From contig NZ_BTFW01000001.1 in assembly GCF_033242265.1 (NCBI RefSeq), positions 1,426,001 through 1,490,000 of the forward strand: DNA of 64,000 nt, written 5' to 3'. Made by a program: the position numbers and the translations under genes. Position 1 is the first letter of the stretch. Each line of letters opens with the position of its first letter. The DNA is from Novosphingobium sp. IK01. GTDB taxonomy: Bacteria; Pseudomonadota; Alphaproteobacteria; Sphingomonadales; Sphingomonadaceae. Shown in pieces: positions 55,003 to 63,078 of the stretch. The notes beneath the pieces are model-generated. The model ran no database searches. It was not told the DNA's origin and saw only the letters and a list, made by a program, of their open reading frames with translations.

Positions 55003-55818
55003 TCACTCCGGCTTTTCGCCCAGGATCTGCACGCGGAAGCCCGAGCGCACTTGCGGGAAATAGTCCCAGATCGCCGAATGCTGCGCACAACGGTTGTCCC
55101 AGAAGGCGATCGAATGGGGCTGCCAGCGGAACCGGCACTGGAACATCGGGTGCTGGACATGTTCGTAGAGGAACGTCAGCAGCGCGCGGCTCTCGATGGC
55201 CGGGATGCCTTCGATGTGGGTGGTGAAGCCCCGGTTCACATAGATGCACTTGCGCCCCGTCACCGGGTGGGTGCGGATCACCGGATGGCTGTTGCGCGGC
55301 AATTTCATGCCCTCGGGCGTGATCCCGCCAAAGCCCATGACCGCATCGTGCACCGCGGTCAGCCCGTCGAGATAGCCCTTCATCCGGTCCGAAAGCGCGT
55401 CATAGGCCGCGTACATGTTGGAAAACACGGTGTCGCCGCCCACCGGCGGGATCGTGTGGAGATAGAGGATCGAGCCCATCGGGGGCTGTTCGTCGCAGCT
55501 CATGTCCGAATGCCAGTCCTCGCCAGCCACGAACGTGCTGTTTTCATCGGCGTGGATGATCGTCACTTCGGGGTGGCCGGGCACCTGCCAGGGCGCCGTG
55601 CTGGGCGCGACATGGACACCGCCGAAATATTCGGCGAGGCGGATGTGATCGGCATGGGACAGCTTCTGGTCGCGGAAAAACAGCACCAGCCGGTCGGCCA
55701 TGGCCGCGCGCAGTTCCTCGACCTGCCGGTCGCTGAGCGGCGCGGTCAGGTCCAGCCCCGAGACTTCCCCGCCCATCACCGGGGTCACGGGGGCAACAGT
55801 GATCGTTTCGTAGCTCAT
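55003..55818 (-). CDS. TauD/TfdA family 2-oxoglutarate dioxygenase
   Basis: A 271-residue non-heme iron oxygenase. Iron ligands are His103 and Asp105 (WHSDMSC) and His247 (NRCAQHSAI), and the 2-oxoglutarate/sulfonate Arg residues are 258 and 262. The DWHSDMS pattern is that of TauD/TfdA enzymes, which hydroxylate taurine, herbicides or other small acids to release aldehydes or ketones. The substrate cannot be told from sequence. It is the last gene of a minus-strand group with the amidohydrolase (26 bp) and the extradiol dioxygenase. Confidence 0.88.
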   Translation of the reverse strand: MSYETITVAPVTPVMGGEVSGLDLTAPLSDRQVEELRAAMADRLVLFFRDQKLSHADHIRLAEYFGGVHVAPSTAPWQVPGHPEVTIIHADENSTFVAGEDWHSDMSCDEQPPMGSILYLHTIPPVGGDTVFSNMYAAYDALSDRMKGYLDGLTAVHDAVMGFGGITPEGMKLPRNSHPVIRTHPVTGRKCIYVNRGFTTHIEGIPAIESRALLTFLYEHVQHPMFQCRFRWQPHSIAFWDNRCAQHSAIWDYFPQVRSGFRVQILGEKPE

Positions 55819-55844
55819 CGCTCAGGCACCTTGGAAAAAAGATT

Positions 55845-57254
55845 TCAGATCAGCGGCCAGTTCATGCGCAGCGGCAGCCCGGAACGCGCGACCACGGCCT
55901 GCGCGGCCTCCTGCGCCTGCGCCAGCAGGGCTTCCTCGTCGATGGTCGTCGAGCGCCCGGCGGCCACTACCCGGCGCCCTTCGACCCAGACACTGTCGAC
56001 CCCGCGCCCGTCGGCCGTCCACACCAGATGCTGCACGGGATTGTGCAGCGGCACCCATTCGGGGCGGCGCGTGTCGTGCAGCACGAGGTCGGCCCGCGCC
56101 CCCACGGCCAGCGTGCCGACCTGCCCTTCCAGCCCCATCGCGCGCGCGCCGTTGACCGTGAGCATTTCGAGCGCAGCCTCGGCGGGGAACAGCGCGGTAT
56201 CGCCGCGCGCATCCTTCCACAGCCCGGCCATGAGCCGCGCCGAAGGCATCAGGTCGTGCCGGTCGCCGCCATCGGTGCCCAGCGCAAGATTGACACCCTG
56301 CGCCGCCATTTCGGGGAACAGCCCGCGCGTGGTCGCCTGATAGCCGCCCTTGAGCGAGGCTTCGGGGCAATGGACGACATGGGTGCCGCTTTGCGCGACA
56401 AGGGCAACTTCGCTTTCGTCGATGTGGACCATGTGGACGAGCGCCAGATGATCGCCCAGCACCCCCAGATCGGCCAGCCAGTGCAGCGGGCGCTTGCCCT
56501 CGTGGGCCAGATACCATTCCGCATCGCCGGGCGCGGGGGCCATGTGCGCGGCGATGTGCAGCCCTCGCTCGCGCGCGATGGCGCTGGCCGCCTGCCACAG
56601 CGGGGCGGTGTTGGTCATGTGCCCGACCAGCAGCGGCCAGGCCGCGATCAGGCGCCCGTCGTCGGGCAAGGCCGCCAGATCGGCCTCGATAGCGGCAATC
56701 GCCTTGTCGGTCAGCGCGGTCTGGTCATCATCGGGCGCAAAGGCGCGGTCCATGCACCAGCGCCCGATCCGCCCGCGAATGCCCACCGGTTCGAGCGCGG
56801 CGGCCACTTCATCAAAGGCCAGGATCGTGCCCGCCTCCAGAAACGTGGTCGTCCCGCTCTTGAGCATGGTGAGCGCGGCGAGCCGGGCGGCCAGCGCCTG
56901 CTCGCGCGGGGTGTGCCCGTGATAGAGCGGGATCACCCATTGGTTGAGCCCTTCGTCGAACGGCAGATGCTCGGGCAGGAAATTGCGCAGCAAAGTCTCG
57001 GTCAGGTGGACATGGCCGTTGACGAAGCCGGGCGTGCCGACAAAGCCGCGCCCGTCGATCACCTCGCGCGCGCGGACCTGCCCCTCGACCTGGTCACGCG
57101 GCCCCACCGCCACGATGCGCCCGCCCGCCATGGCCAGCGCCCCGTCGCGGATCACCCGCCGCGTGGCATCCATGGTGACGAGCATCGCCCCCGCAACGAG
57201 GGTATCGGCCTCGATCATCTCCATTCCGGACATCTCCATTCCGGGCCTCTCCAT
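55845..57254 (-). CDS. Amidohydrolase family protein (COG0402 type)
   Basis: A roughly 450-470-residue metal-dependent deaminase or amidohydrolase of the ATZ/TRZ, S-adenosylhomocysteine deaminase-like group. Visible metal-site pieces: VNGHVHLTETLL (HxH), the LHIAAHMAPA histidine, VHMVHIDESE and LGTDGGDRHDLMP. The typical GFVNxHxH start of the barrel is GFVNGHVHL. The start is ambiguous: a 15-bp duplication puts several ATGs in frame (57254, 57239, 57224 and 57218). Met at about 57218 (MIEADTLVAG) resembles homologues most. The dioxygenase stop lies one base before the first ATG. Confidence 0.8.
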   Translation of the reverse strand: MERPGMEMSGMEMIEADTLVAGAMLVTMDATRRVIRDGALAMAGGRIVAVGPRDQVEGQVRAREVIDGRGFVGTPGFVNGHVHLTETLLRNFLPEHLPFDEGLNQWVIPLYHGHTPREQALAARLAALTMLKSGTTTFLEAGTILAFDEVAAALEPVGIRGRIGRWCMDRAFAPDDDQTALTDKAIAAIEADLAALPDDGRLIAAWPLLVGHMTNTAPLWQAASAIARERGLHIAAHMAPAPGDAEWYLAHEGKRPLHWLADLGVLGDHLALVHMVHIDESEVALVAQSGTHVVHCPEASLKGGYQATTRGLFPEMAAQGVNLALGTDGGDRHDLMPSARLMAGLWKDARGDTALFPAEAALEMLTVNGARAMGLEGQVGTLAVGARADLVLHDTRRPEWVPLHNPVQHLVWTADGRGVDSVWVEGRRVVAAGRSTTIDEEALLAQAQEAAQAVVARSGLPLRMNWPLI

Positions 57255-57255
57255 C

Positions 57256-58077
57256 TCAGCCGAACCGGAAGGCCGAAATGTCGGCCATCATCACGGTGTC
57301 GGTGAAATCGCGTGTCCCGGCATCGTCCAGCGCGGCCCCGGCGGCGACCATCAGCGGGATCAGGTGCTCTTCGCGCGGGTGGCTCAGGCGGCCCGAAGGG
57401 GCGGACGACCATTGCGCCAGCTTCTGCCAGCGCGTGGCCGGGTCGCTCTCGACCGCCTGCGTCAGCCAGGCATCGAACTGGGCCGAAGGCTGGGTAGCGG
57501 CGGGCGAGAAGAACGCGCGCATGTTGTGGAAGCTCATCCCCGAACCGACGATCAGCACGCCTTCCTTGCGCAACGGGGCCAGCGCGCGCCCTGCCCGCAA
57601 GTGCGCCTCGGGGTCGAGATCGCGCCTGAGCGAGAGCGGCACGACCGGAATATCGGCCTCGGGCGTGACCAGCAGGAACGGGATGAACACCCCGTGGTCG
57701 AAGCCGCGCCGCGCATCGGTGCGCGCGGGCAGCCCCTCGGCGCGGATCAGCTCGACGATCCGCCCGGCCAGTTCCGGGGCACCGGGCGCGGGAAACTTCA
57801 GCTCATAGGTGTGCTGGGGGAAGCCGTAATAGTCGAAGATCATCTCGGGCGCGGGCGCGCATGCGGCGGCAAACTCGCCCTCTTCCCAGTGGCCCGAGAC
57901 GACCACGATGGCCTTGGGCCTTTCTGGCAGGCTGGCGATCAGGCCCTTGAGATAGGCGGCGGTCTTGTCCCAGGCATCGGCGGGCCCGCCCATGGCGCGC
58001 CAGTCCATGAAGAAACACGGGCCGCCGCCATGGGGGATGAACAGGGTGGGCATGGTGGCGGTGGAAACATCAGGCAT
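57256..58077 (-). CDS. Class III extradiol dioxygenase (DODA-type)
   Basis: A 273-residue ring-opening dioxygenase of the LigB/4,5-DOPA dioxygenase family. Metal ligands fit the family: His16 (IPHGGGPCFFMDW), His63 (VVVSGHWEE) and the C-terminal HPREEHLIPLMVAAGA histidines, with GMSFHNM. Such enzymes cleave catechol-like rings next to the hydroxyl pair. The substrate is not assigned. It is the first gene of the minus-strand group and is divergent from the MFS transporter across about 220 bp. Confidence 0.9.
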   Translation of the reverse strand: MPDVSTATMPTLFIPHGGGPCFFMDWRAMGGPADAWDKTAAYLKGLIASLPERPKAIVVVSGHWEEGEFAAACAPAPEMIFDYYGFPQHTYELKFPAPGAPELAGRIVELIRAEGLPARTDARRGFDHGVFIPFLLVTPEADIPVVPLSLRRDLDPEAHLRAGRALAPLRKEGVLIVGSGMSFHNMRAFFSPAATQPSAQFDAWLTQAVESDPATRWQKLAQWSSAPSGRLSHPREEHLIPLMVAAGAALDDAGTRDFTDTVMMADISAFRFG

Positions 58078-58295
58078 GATCGGGAGGCGCTCCTGCGGGG
58101 CTGGCTTGGGGAATGGGCTAGGACCGAAGGGCGTCGGGCGTCTTGATCACGCGCGCAAGCAATTTTGCAAACAGGCCCCTGACCCGACTTGATGCGCTGC
58201 GCCCTCGTTCTTGCGCCCCGGCCCGCCCCCCTTTGCAAGGCCCCGCACCATGGGGTCTACTCGTGTCGATCCGCTTCAGGGAAACCGTTTCGCCG

Positions 58296-59561
58296 ATGTC
58301 GTCATCTCCCGCTTCCCGTCTTGCCGCCATTCACGTCGCGATTGCCGCCACGATTGCCAACACCTTGTGCATGACGGCGGCGATCTCGGCGACGATCGGG
58401 GTCTTCCTCGTGCCCATCGCCACCGAATTCGGCTGGCCGCGCGCGGCGGTCTCGGGGGTGCTCGGGCTGATCTCGGTGATCAGCGCGATTGCCTATCCGC
58501 TGGCCGGGCGGGCGATGGACCGCTTCGGATCGCGCTGGATCCTGCTGGCGGGCAATATCGGGCTGGCGGCGGGCATCGTGCTGGTTTCGCGGTCGAGCGC
58601 CTCGATCGCCGATTTCTACTGGCGCTTTGCCGTGGCCGGGCTGTTCGGAACGATGGCCGCCACCGGCATGGTCAGCAAGATCGTGTCCGACTGGTTCGAC
58701 GCGCGGCGCGGGCTGATGCTGGGGATCACGGCGGGCGTGGGCAATGGCGTGGGCGCCACGATCATGCCGGTTCTGGCGGGCGTGCTGCTCACATTTTATG
58801 GCTGGCGCACGGCCTATCTGGTGATCGGCCTCGTCGTTTTGCTGGCCGCACCCTTCATCGCGTTCTGGCTGCGCGAGGCTCCCACCCCCACACAAGCCAA
58901 GGACCGCAAGGCCGGGCCGGTCGCCGGGCTTTCCCTGGCCGAGGCGGTGCGCACCCGCGCGTTCTGGCTGATGCTGGTGGCGATTGCCGCCGGGGCGGGC
59001 GGGATGACGGCGATGTTCACCCATGTCGTCCCGCTGCTCACCGGCCACGGGGTGAGCCTCGCCGAAGCGACCGGGGTGGTGGTGACTTTCGCGCTCGTCA
59101 CTGCCGGGTGGCAGGTCGTCACCGGCGCCCTGCTCGACCGCTGGCGCACCCCGCGCCTGATCCTGCCGATGTATGCCAGCGCGATTGCGGGCATGCTGAT
59201 GCTCCAGTTCCTGACCGGAAGCGTGGCGATCCTTGGCGCGGGCGTTTTGCTGGGGATCGGCATGGGCGCCGAATATGGGGCGCTGTCCTATTTCGTCTCG
59301 CGCTATTTCGGGCTGCGGCATTTTGGGGCCATCGTGGGTGTGTTCTATGCGGTGGTGGCCTTCATCCAGGGCGTGGCGCCCGCGCTGATGGATGTGAGCT
59401 TCGACCACAGCGGCACGTATGCCATTGCCACGCTGGCGATTGTCGGGGCATTGGTGCTGGGCATGGTGCTGCTGGCGCTGCTGCCCCATCCCGACCGGAT
59501 GGAGCCAGTCCAGACCGCGACCGATTCCCCGTCCGGCGGCGCGCTGGCCCTTTCCCTGTAA
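58296..59561 (+). CDS. MFS transporter (monocarboxylate/oxalate-formate type)
   Basis: A 421-residue MFS transporter with 12 TM segments, of the OFA/MCT-like group. TM1 has IANTLCMTAAISATIGVFLVPIATEFGWPRAAVSG, with the GWxRxxxS pattern of that group, and the loop 2-3 motif is AGRAMDRFGSRW. An uptake role for an organic acid is suggested by family and by the divergent catabolic genes. ATG 58296 is used; a GTG at 58264 with a better-placed GGGG is a realistic alternative. The ribokinase gene follows 17 bp downstream. Confidence 0.82.
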   Translation: MSSSPASRLAAIHVAIAATIANTLCMTAAISATIGVFLVPIATEFGWPRAAVSGVLGLISVISAIAYPLAGRAMDRFGSRWILLAGNIGLAAGIVLVSRSSASIADFYWRFAVAGLFGTMAATGMVSKIVSDWFDARRGLMLGITAGVGNGVGATIMPVLAGVLLTFYGWRTAYLVIGLVVLLAAPFIAFWLREAPTPTQAKDRKAGPVAGLSLAEAVRTRAFWLMLVAIAAGAGGMTAMFTHVVPLLTGHGVSLAEATGVVVTFALVTAGWQVVTGALLDRWRTPRLILPMYASAIAGMLMLQFLTGSVAILGAGVLLGIGMGAEYGALSYFVSRYFGLRHFGAIVGVFYAVVAFIQGVAPALMDVSFDHSGTYAIATLAIVGALVLGMVLLALLPHPDRMEPVQTATDSPSGGALALSL

Positions 59562-59578
59562 GATTCGGAACTGCTTCG

Positions 59579-60502
59579 ATGTCCCTTGTCGTGTTCGGCT
59601 CCATCAACCGCGACGTGGTCATGCGCGTGGCCCATCTGCCCCGTCCGGGCGAAACGCTTTGCGCCCAAAGCCACGACCTGCTGCCCGGCGGCAAGGGCGC
59701 CAACCAGGCCACCGCCGCCGCGCTTCAGGGGGTGCCAACGATCATGCTGGGCGCCGTGGGCGAGGATGCCCATGGCGCGGCGATGCGGGCCGCGCTGGCC
59801 GCCGCCGGGGTCGATACCGCCGCGATAGCCCATGTGCCGGGGCCGACCGGGCTGGCCTATGTCTTCGTGGCCGAGGACGGCGAGAACCAGATCGTGATCG
59901 TGCCGGGGGCCAATGGCGCCCTGCGCGCGCCTGCCAGCCTGCCGCCCGGCACCACGATGGCGCTGGCCCAGGCAGAAGTCGCGCCCGATGAAGTCGCCGC
60001 GTTCCTCGCGCTCGCCCGCAAGGCCGGGGCCACCACGCTCTACAACGCCGCCCCCGCCACCGATGAGGCCCGCGCGGCGCTGGCGCTGGCCGACATCGTG
60101 GTGGTCAACGAGACCGAACTGGCCTTCTTTCTGGGCGAGCCTGAGCCTCCGCACGGCGAGGCCGCCGTGGCCCGCGCCGCCACGCGGCTGGCCTGCCACC
60201 CGCAGCCCGGCCATGCTCGTCAATGGGTGATCGTGACGCTGGGCGGCGCCGGGGTTCTGGCCCATGGCCCCGAAGGCACGATCCGCCTGCCCGCCCCGCG
60301 CGTGCCGGTGGTCGATACGACCGGGGCGGGCGACACCTTCTGCGGGGTTCTCGCCGCGCGTCTGGCACAAGGGGCCATGATGCCCGAAGCACTGGCCTTT
60401 GCCGTGGCCGCCGCCGCGCTGGCAGTGCAGCGCGCAGGCGCGGCAGCGGCGATGCCAACGCGGGGTGACGTGGAAGCGGCACTGGCCTGTTCCACCCGCT
60501 GA
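59579..60502 (+). CDS. rbsK: Ribokinase (PfkB family)
   Basis: Phosphorylates D-ribose to ribose-5-phosphate. The 307-residue product has the N-terminal sugar-binding motif LLPGGKGANQATA (GGKG at 37-40) and the C-terminal PfkB signature DTTGAGDTFCGVLAA with catalytic Asp252. GSINRDVVMRVAHLPRPGET is typical of RbsK. ATG 59579 is chosen; the same frame is open far upstream through the MFS gene in a different phase. It is convergent with recG (10 bp). Its pairing with a transporter and amidohydrolase suggests a nucleoside or ribose-linked substrate, as inference. Confidence 0.88.
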   Translation: MSLVVFGSINRDVVMRVAHLPRPGETLCAQSHDLLPGGKGANQATAAALQGVPTIMLGAVGEDAHGAAMRAALAAAGVDTAAIAHVPGPTGLAYVFVAEDGENQIVIVPGANGALRAPASLPPGTTMALAQAEVAPDEVAAFLALARKAGATTLYNAAPATDEARAALALADIVVVNETELAFFLGEPEPPHGEAAVARAATRLACHPQPGHARQWVIVTLGGAGVLAHGPEGTIRLPAPRVPVVDTTGAGDTFCGVLAARLAQGAMMPEALAFAVAAAALAVQRAGAAAAMPTRGDVEAALACSTR

Positions 60503-60512
60503 GCGCTCTTGG

Positions 60513-62570
60513 TTATCCCCCGCGCAACAATTGCACGCCCCAGTCGCGCTCGAACAGATAGAGCAGAACCCGCGCCGCCTCCCCGCGCGGCGAGGAAAGC
60601 CCCCCGTCGCGGTCCATCAGCAGCCGCGCGTCATCGTGGGCGATCGGCAGCAGCGCGGCGATCTGCTCGAAATCGGCGACGCGGAACGGCGTATCGCCCG
60701 ATTGGCGCGTGCCCAGCAGTTCGCCCCCGCCGCGCAGGCGCAAGTCTTCCTCGGCCAGCAGGAAGCCGTCCTGCGTCTCGCGCATCAGCGCCAGCCGCTC
60801 GCGCCCGACTTTGCTGACCATATCGCCGCGCAACAGCAGGCACGTCGATTTCTGGCTGCCGCGCCCGACCCGCCCGCGCAACTGGTGCAACTGGGCAAGG
60901 CCAAAGCGTTCGGCCTGCTCGATCACCATCAAGGTCGCATTGGGCACGTCGACGCCGACCTCGATCACGGTCGTCGCCACCAGCAGCCTTGCCTCGCCGC
61001 TGGCAAAGCGTTCCATCGCCGCGTCCTTGGCCTCGGGCCGCATCTGGCCATGGACCATGACCACGCCATCCCCGAACCGTTCCGAGAGCATGGCATGGCG
61101 CGCCTCGGCAGCGGCCAGATCCTCGTTCTCGGCCTCGCGCACCATCGGGCAGACCCAATAGGCCTGATGGCCCGCAGCCATGTGGCGCCCGATCCCCTCG
61201 ATCACGTCGGCCAGTCGCTCCTGCGCGACGACGCGGGTGTCGATGGCCTGACGGCCGGGGGGCATTTCATCGAGCCGCGAGACTTCCATCTCGCCATATT
61301 GGGCGAGCGTGAGCGTGCGCGGGATCGGCGTTGCGGTCATCGCCAGACAGTGCGGCGTGCGCCGCGCCTTTTGCGTGAGCAGCAGGCGCTGGCCGACGCC
61401 AAAGCGGTGCTGCTCGTCGATCACCACCAGCGCGAGGTTGCGATAGGCGACGCTGTCCTGAAAGATCGCATGGGTGCCGACCAGAATGTCGATCCCGCCA
61501 TCGAGCAGGTTCATCAACAGCGCCTCGCGCGCGCGGCCCTTGTCGCGGCCCGTGAGCAGCGCGATGTTGACGCCGGTGCCCCGCGCCATCTTCGCCAAAG
61601 TATCGGCATGCTGGCGCGCAAGGATTTCGGTGGGTGCCAGCAGGGCCGCCTGCCCGCCCGCCTCGACCGCGATCAGCATCGCATGAAGCGCCACCGCCGT
61701 CTTGCCCGAGCCGACATCGCCTTGCAGCAGGCGCAACATGGGCGAGCCTTGCGCCATGTCGCCCTCGATCTCGCCGATCGCGCGGGTCTGCGCGCCGGTC
61801 AGCGTGAAGGGGAGGTTGAGCTTGTCGCGCAAGTGCCCGTCGCCATGGAGCGCTTGCCCCGCGCGCTTGCGGTTGGCCTCGCGCACCAGCATCAGCGCGA
61901 GGGCATTGGCGAACAGTTCATCGTAGGCCAGCCGGTCGCGCGCGCGCTTGTCCTGCCCCTTGTGCGCGGCCAGCATCGCCTCGCGCCACGCGGGCCATTC
62001 CTCGCGCGCCTTCAGGCCCGGCTCGATCCATTCGGGAAGCTCGGGGGCAAGGCTCAGCGCCTGCTGGACGAGGGCGTTGATCCGCCCCTGCGTCAGCCCT
62101 TCGGACAGCGGATAGACCGGCTCGACCAGATGCCCCATCAGCGCGCCGCCATCCTCGCTCACATGGTCGGGATGGACGATCTGGAGCGAGGAACCGAACT
62201 GGTCGAGCCGCCCGGCCACCCAGCGCGTTTCGTCCACCGGCAGCGCCTTTTTGGCGGTATAGGACGCGCGCCCGAAATAGGTGATCGAGACCGTCTCGCC
62301 CGCGCTGTCCGCCGCGATCACCCGGAACGGGCCGCGCCCGGCGGGCTGGCGATGCTCGAGCACGGTCAGCATGATGACGATCTGCTCGCCCACCTGCCCT
62401 TGCGCGAGGGTGGGCACCGCGCGGCGTTCGACGAAGCGGTCGGGCAGATGATAGAGGAAATCGCGGACCCGCGTGAGGCCCAGCTTGTCGAGCGGGCGGG
62501 CAAGCCCGGCCCCCACGCCCTTGAGACTGGTGGCCTCGGCAAACAGCGGATTGAGCAAGTCGGGACGCAT
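60513..62570 (-). CDS. recG: ATP-dependent DNA helicase RecG
   Basis: Branch-migrating helicase for stalled replication forks and recombination intermediates. The 685-residue product has an N-terminal wedge (OB-fold) domain (about 45-150), Walker A GDVGSGKT (284-291), Walker B DEQH (385-388) and the later motifs ATPIPRTL, VATTVIEVGVDVPNAT and QLRGRVGRG (QxxGRxGR). ATG 62570 (MRPDLLNPLF) is used, although a start at 62582 is possible. It is divergent from sdhE, and the region recG-sdhE-mfd is a common alphaproteobacterial order. Confidence 0.95.
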   Translation of the reverse strand: MRPDLLNPLFAEATSLKGVGAGLARPLDKLGLTRVRDFLYHLPDRFVERRAVPTLAQGQVGEQIVIMLTVLEHRQPAGRGPFRVIAADSAGETVSITYFGRASYTAKKALPVDETRWVAGRLDQFGSSLQIVHPDHVSEDGGALMGHLVEPVYPLSEGLTQGRINALVQQALSLAPELPEWIEPGLKAREEWPAWREAMLAAHKGQDKRARDRLAYDELFANALALMLVREANRKRAGQALHGDGHLRDKLNLPFTLTGAQTRAIGEIEGDMAQGSPMLRLLQGDVGSGKTAVALHAMLIAVEAGGQAALLAPTEILARQHADTLAKMARGTGVNIALLTGRDKGRAREALLMNLLDGGIDILVGTHAIFQDSVAYRNLALVVIDEQHRFGVGQRLLLTQKARRTPHCLAMTATPIPRTLTLAQYGEMEVSRLDEMPPGRQAIDTRVVAQERLADVIEGIGRHMAAGHQAYWVCPMVREAENEDLAAAEARHAMLSERFGDGVVMVHGQMRPEAKDAAMERFASGEARLLVATTVIEVGVDVPNATLMVIEQAERFGLAQLHQLRGRVGRGSQKSTCLLLRGDMVSKVGRERLALMRETQDGFLLAEEDLRLRGGGELLGTRQSGDTPFRVADFEQIAALLPIAHDDARLLMDRDGGLSSPRGEAARVLLYLFERDWGVQLLRGG

Positions 62571-62635
62571 GAGGCTCCCCATAAAGGCCAAGCGGGCGTT
62601 GCGCCATGGGGCAAGCCGGTTTACCCGCAACCACC

Positions 62636-62935
62636 ATGACCCAAACGCCTTCCGACTCCGCTTCCGCTCCTCTCGATGAAGCCCGCCTGCGCAAGATGAA
62701 GTTCCGCGCCTGGCACCGTGGCACGCGCGAGGCCGATTACATGATCGGCTGCTTCTTCGACACCTTCCACCCCCAGTGGGGCGAGGCCGAAGCGGCATGG
62801 TTCGAAAAGCTGATGGACGAGGAAGATGTCGACATCCTCGGCTGGGCGCTGGGCACGCTGTCGGTTCCGCCCGAATATCAGGGCCCGTGGATGGAGCGCA
62901 TGCGCAAGCTCGATTACGTCGAAATCCCCCGCTGA
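62636..62935 (+). CDS. sdhE: FAD assembly factor SdhE
   Basis: A 99-residue protein that helps attach FAD to the succinate dehydrogenase flavoprotein subunit. The family motif RGTRE (28-32, in WHRGTREADYMIG) is intact, and the five-helix bundle with DEEDVDILGWALG follows. ATG 62636 (MTQTPSDSAS) is at the family start; a longer start at 62606 is not supported. It is divergent from recG across 65 bp and is followed by the inverted repeat and mfd. Confidence 0.92.
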   Translation: MTQTPSDSASAPLDEARLRKMKFRAWHRGTREADYMIGCFFDTFHPQWGEAEAAWFEKLMDEEDVDILGWALGTLSVPPEYQGPWMERMRKLDYVEIPR

Positions 62936-62944
62936 TCCCCCTCC

Positions 62945-63048
62945 TTCGTCCTTCCCGCGCAGGCGGGAATCCAGCGGCAAGGCCTGAAGCCACAGCCTGT
63001 CCCTGACATGTCGCGAAGCTGGATTCCCGCCTGCGCGGGAAGGACGAA
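62945..63048. repeat. Dispersed inverted repeat, copy 3 (perfect 30-bp arms)
   Basis: The left arm (62945-62974) starts TTCGTCCTTCCCGCGCAGGC. The right arm (63019-63048) is its exact reverse complement over 30 bp, with a 44-bp spacer. It lies between sdhE and mfd. Being perfect, it is probably the youngest copy of the family. Confidence 0.92.
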
Positions 63049-63078
63049 TGTACTCTCTCCCGCCCCGAAGAGCCTCCT

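Noticed and set aside
58211..59578. The ribokinase frame extended through the MFS gene
   Set aside because: It is in a different phase from the MFS gene, which has proper TM segments, and ribokinase has its own standard start at 59579.
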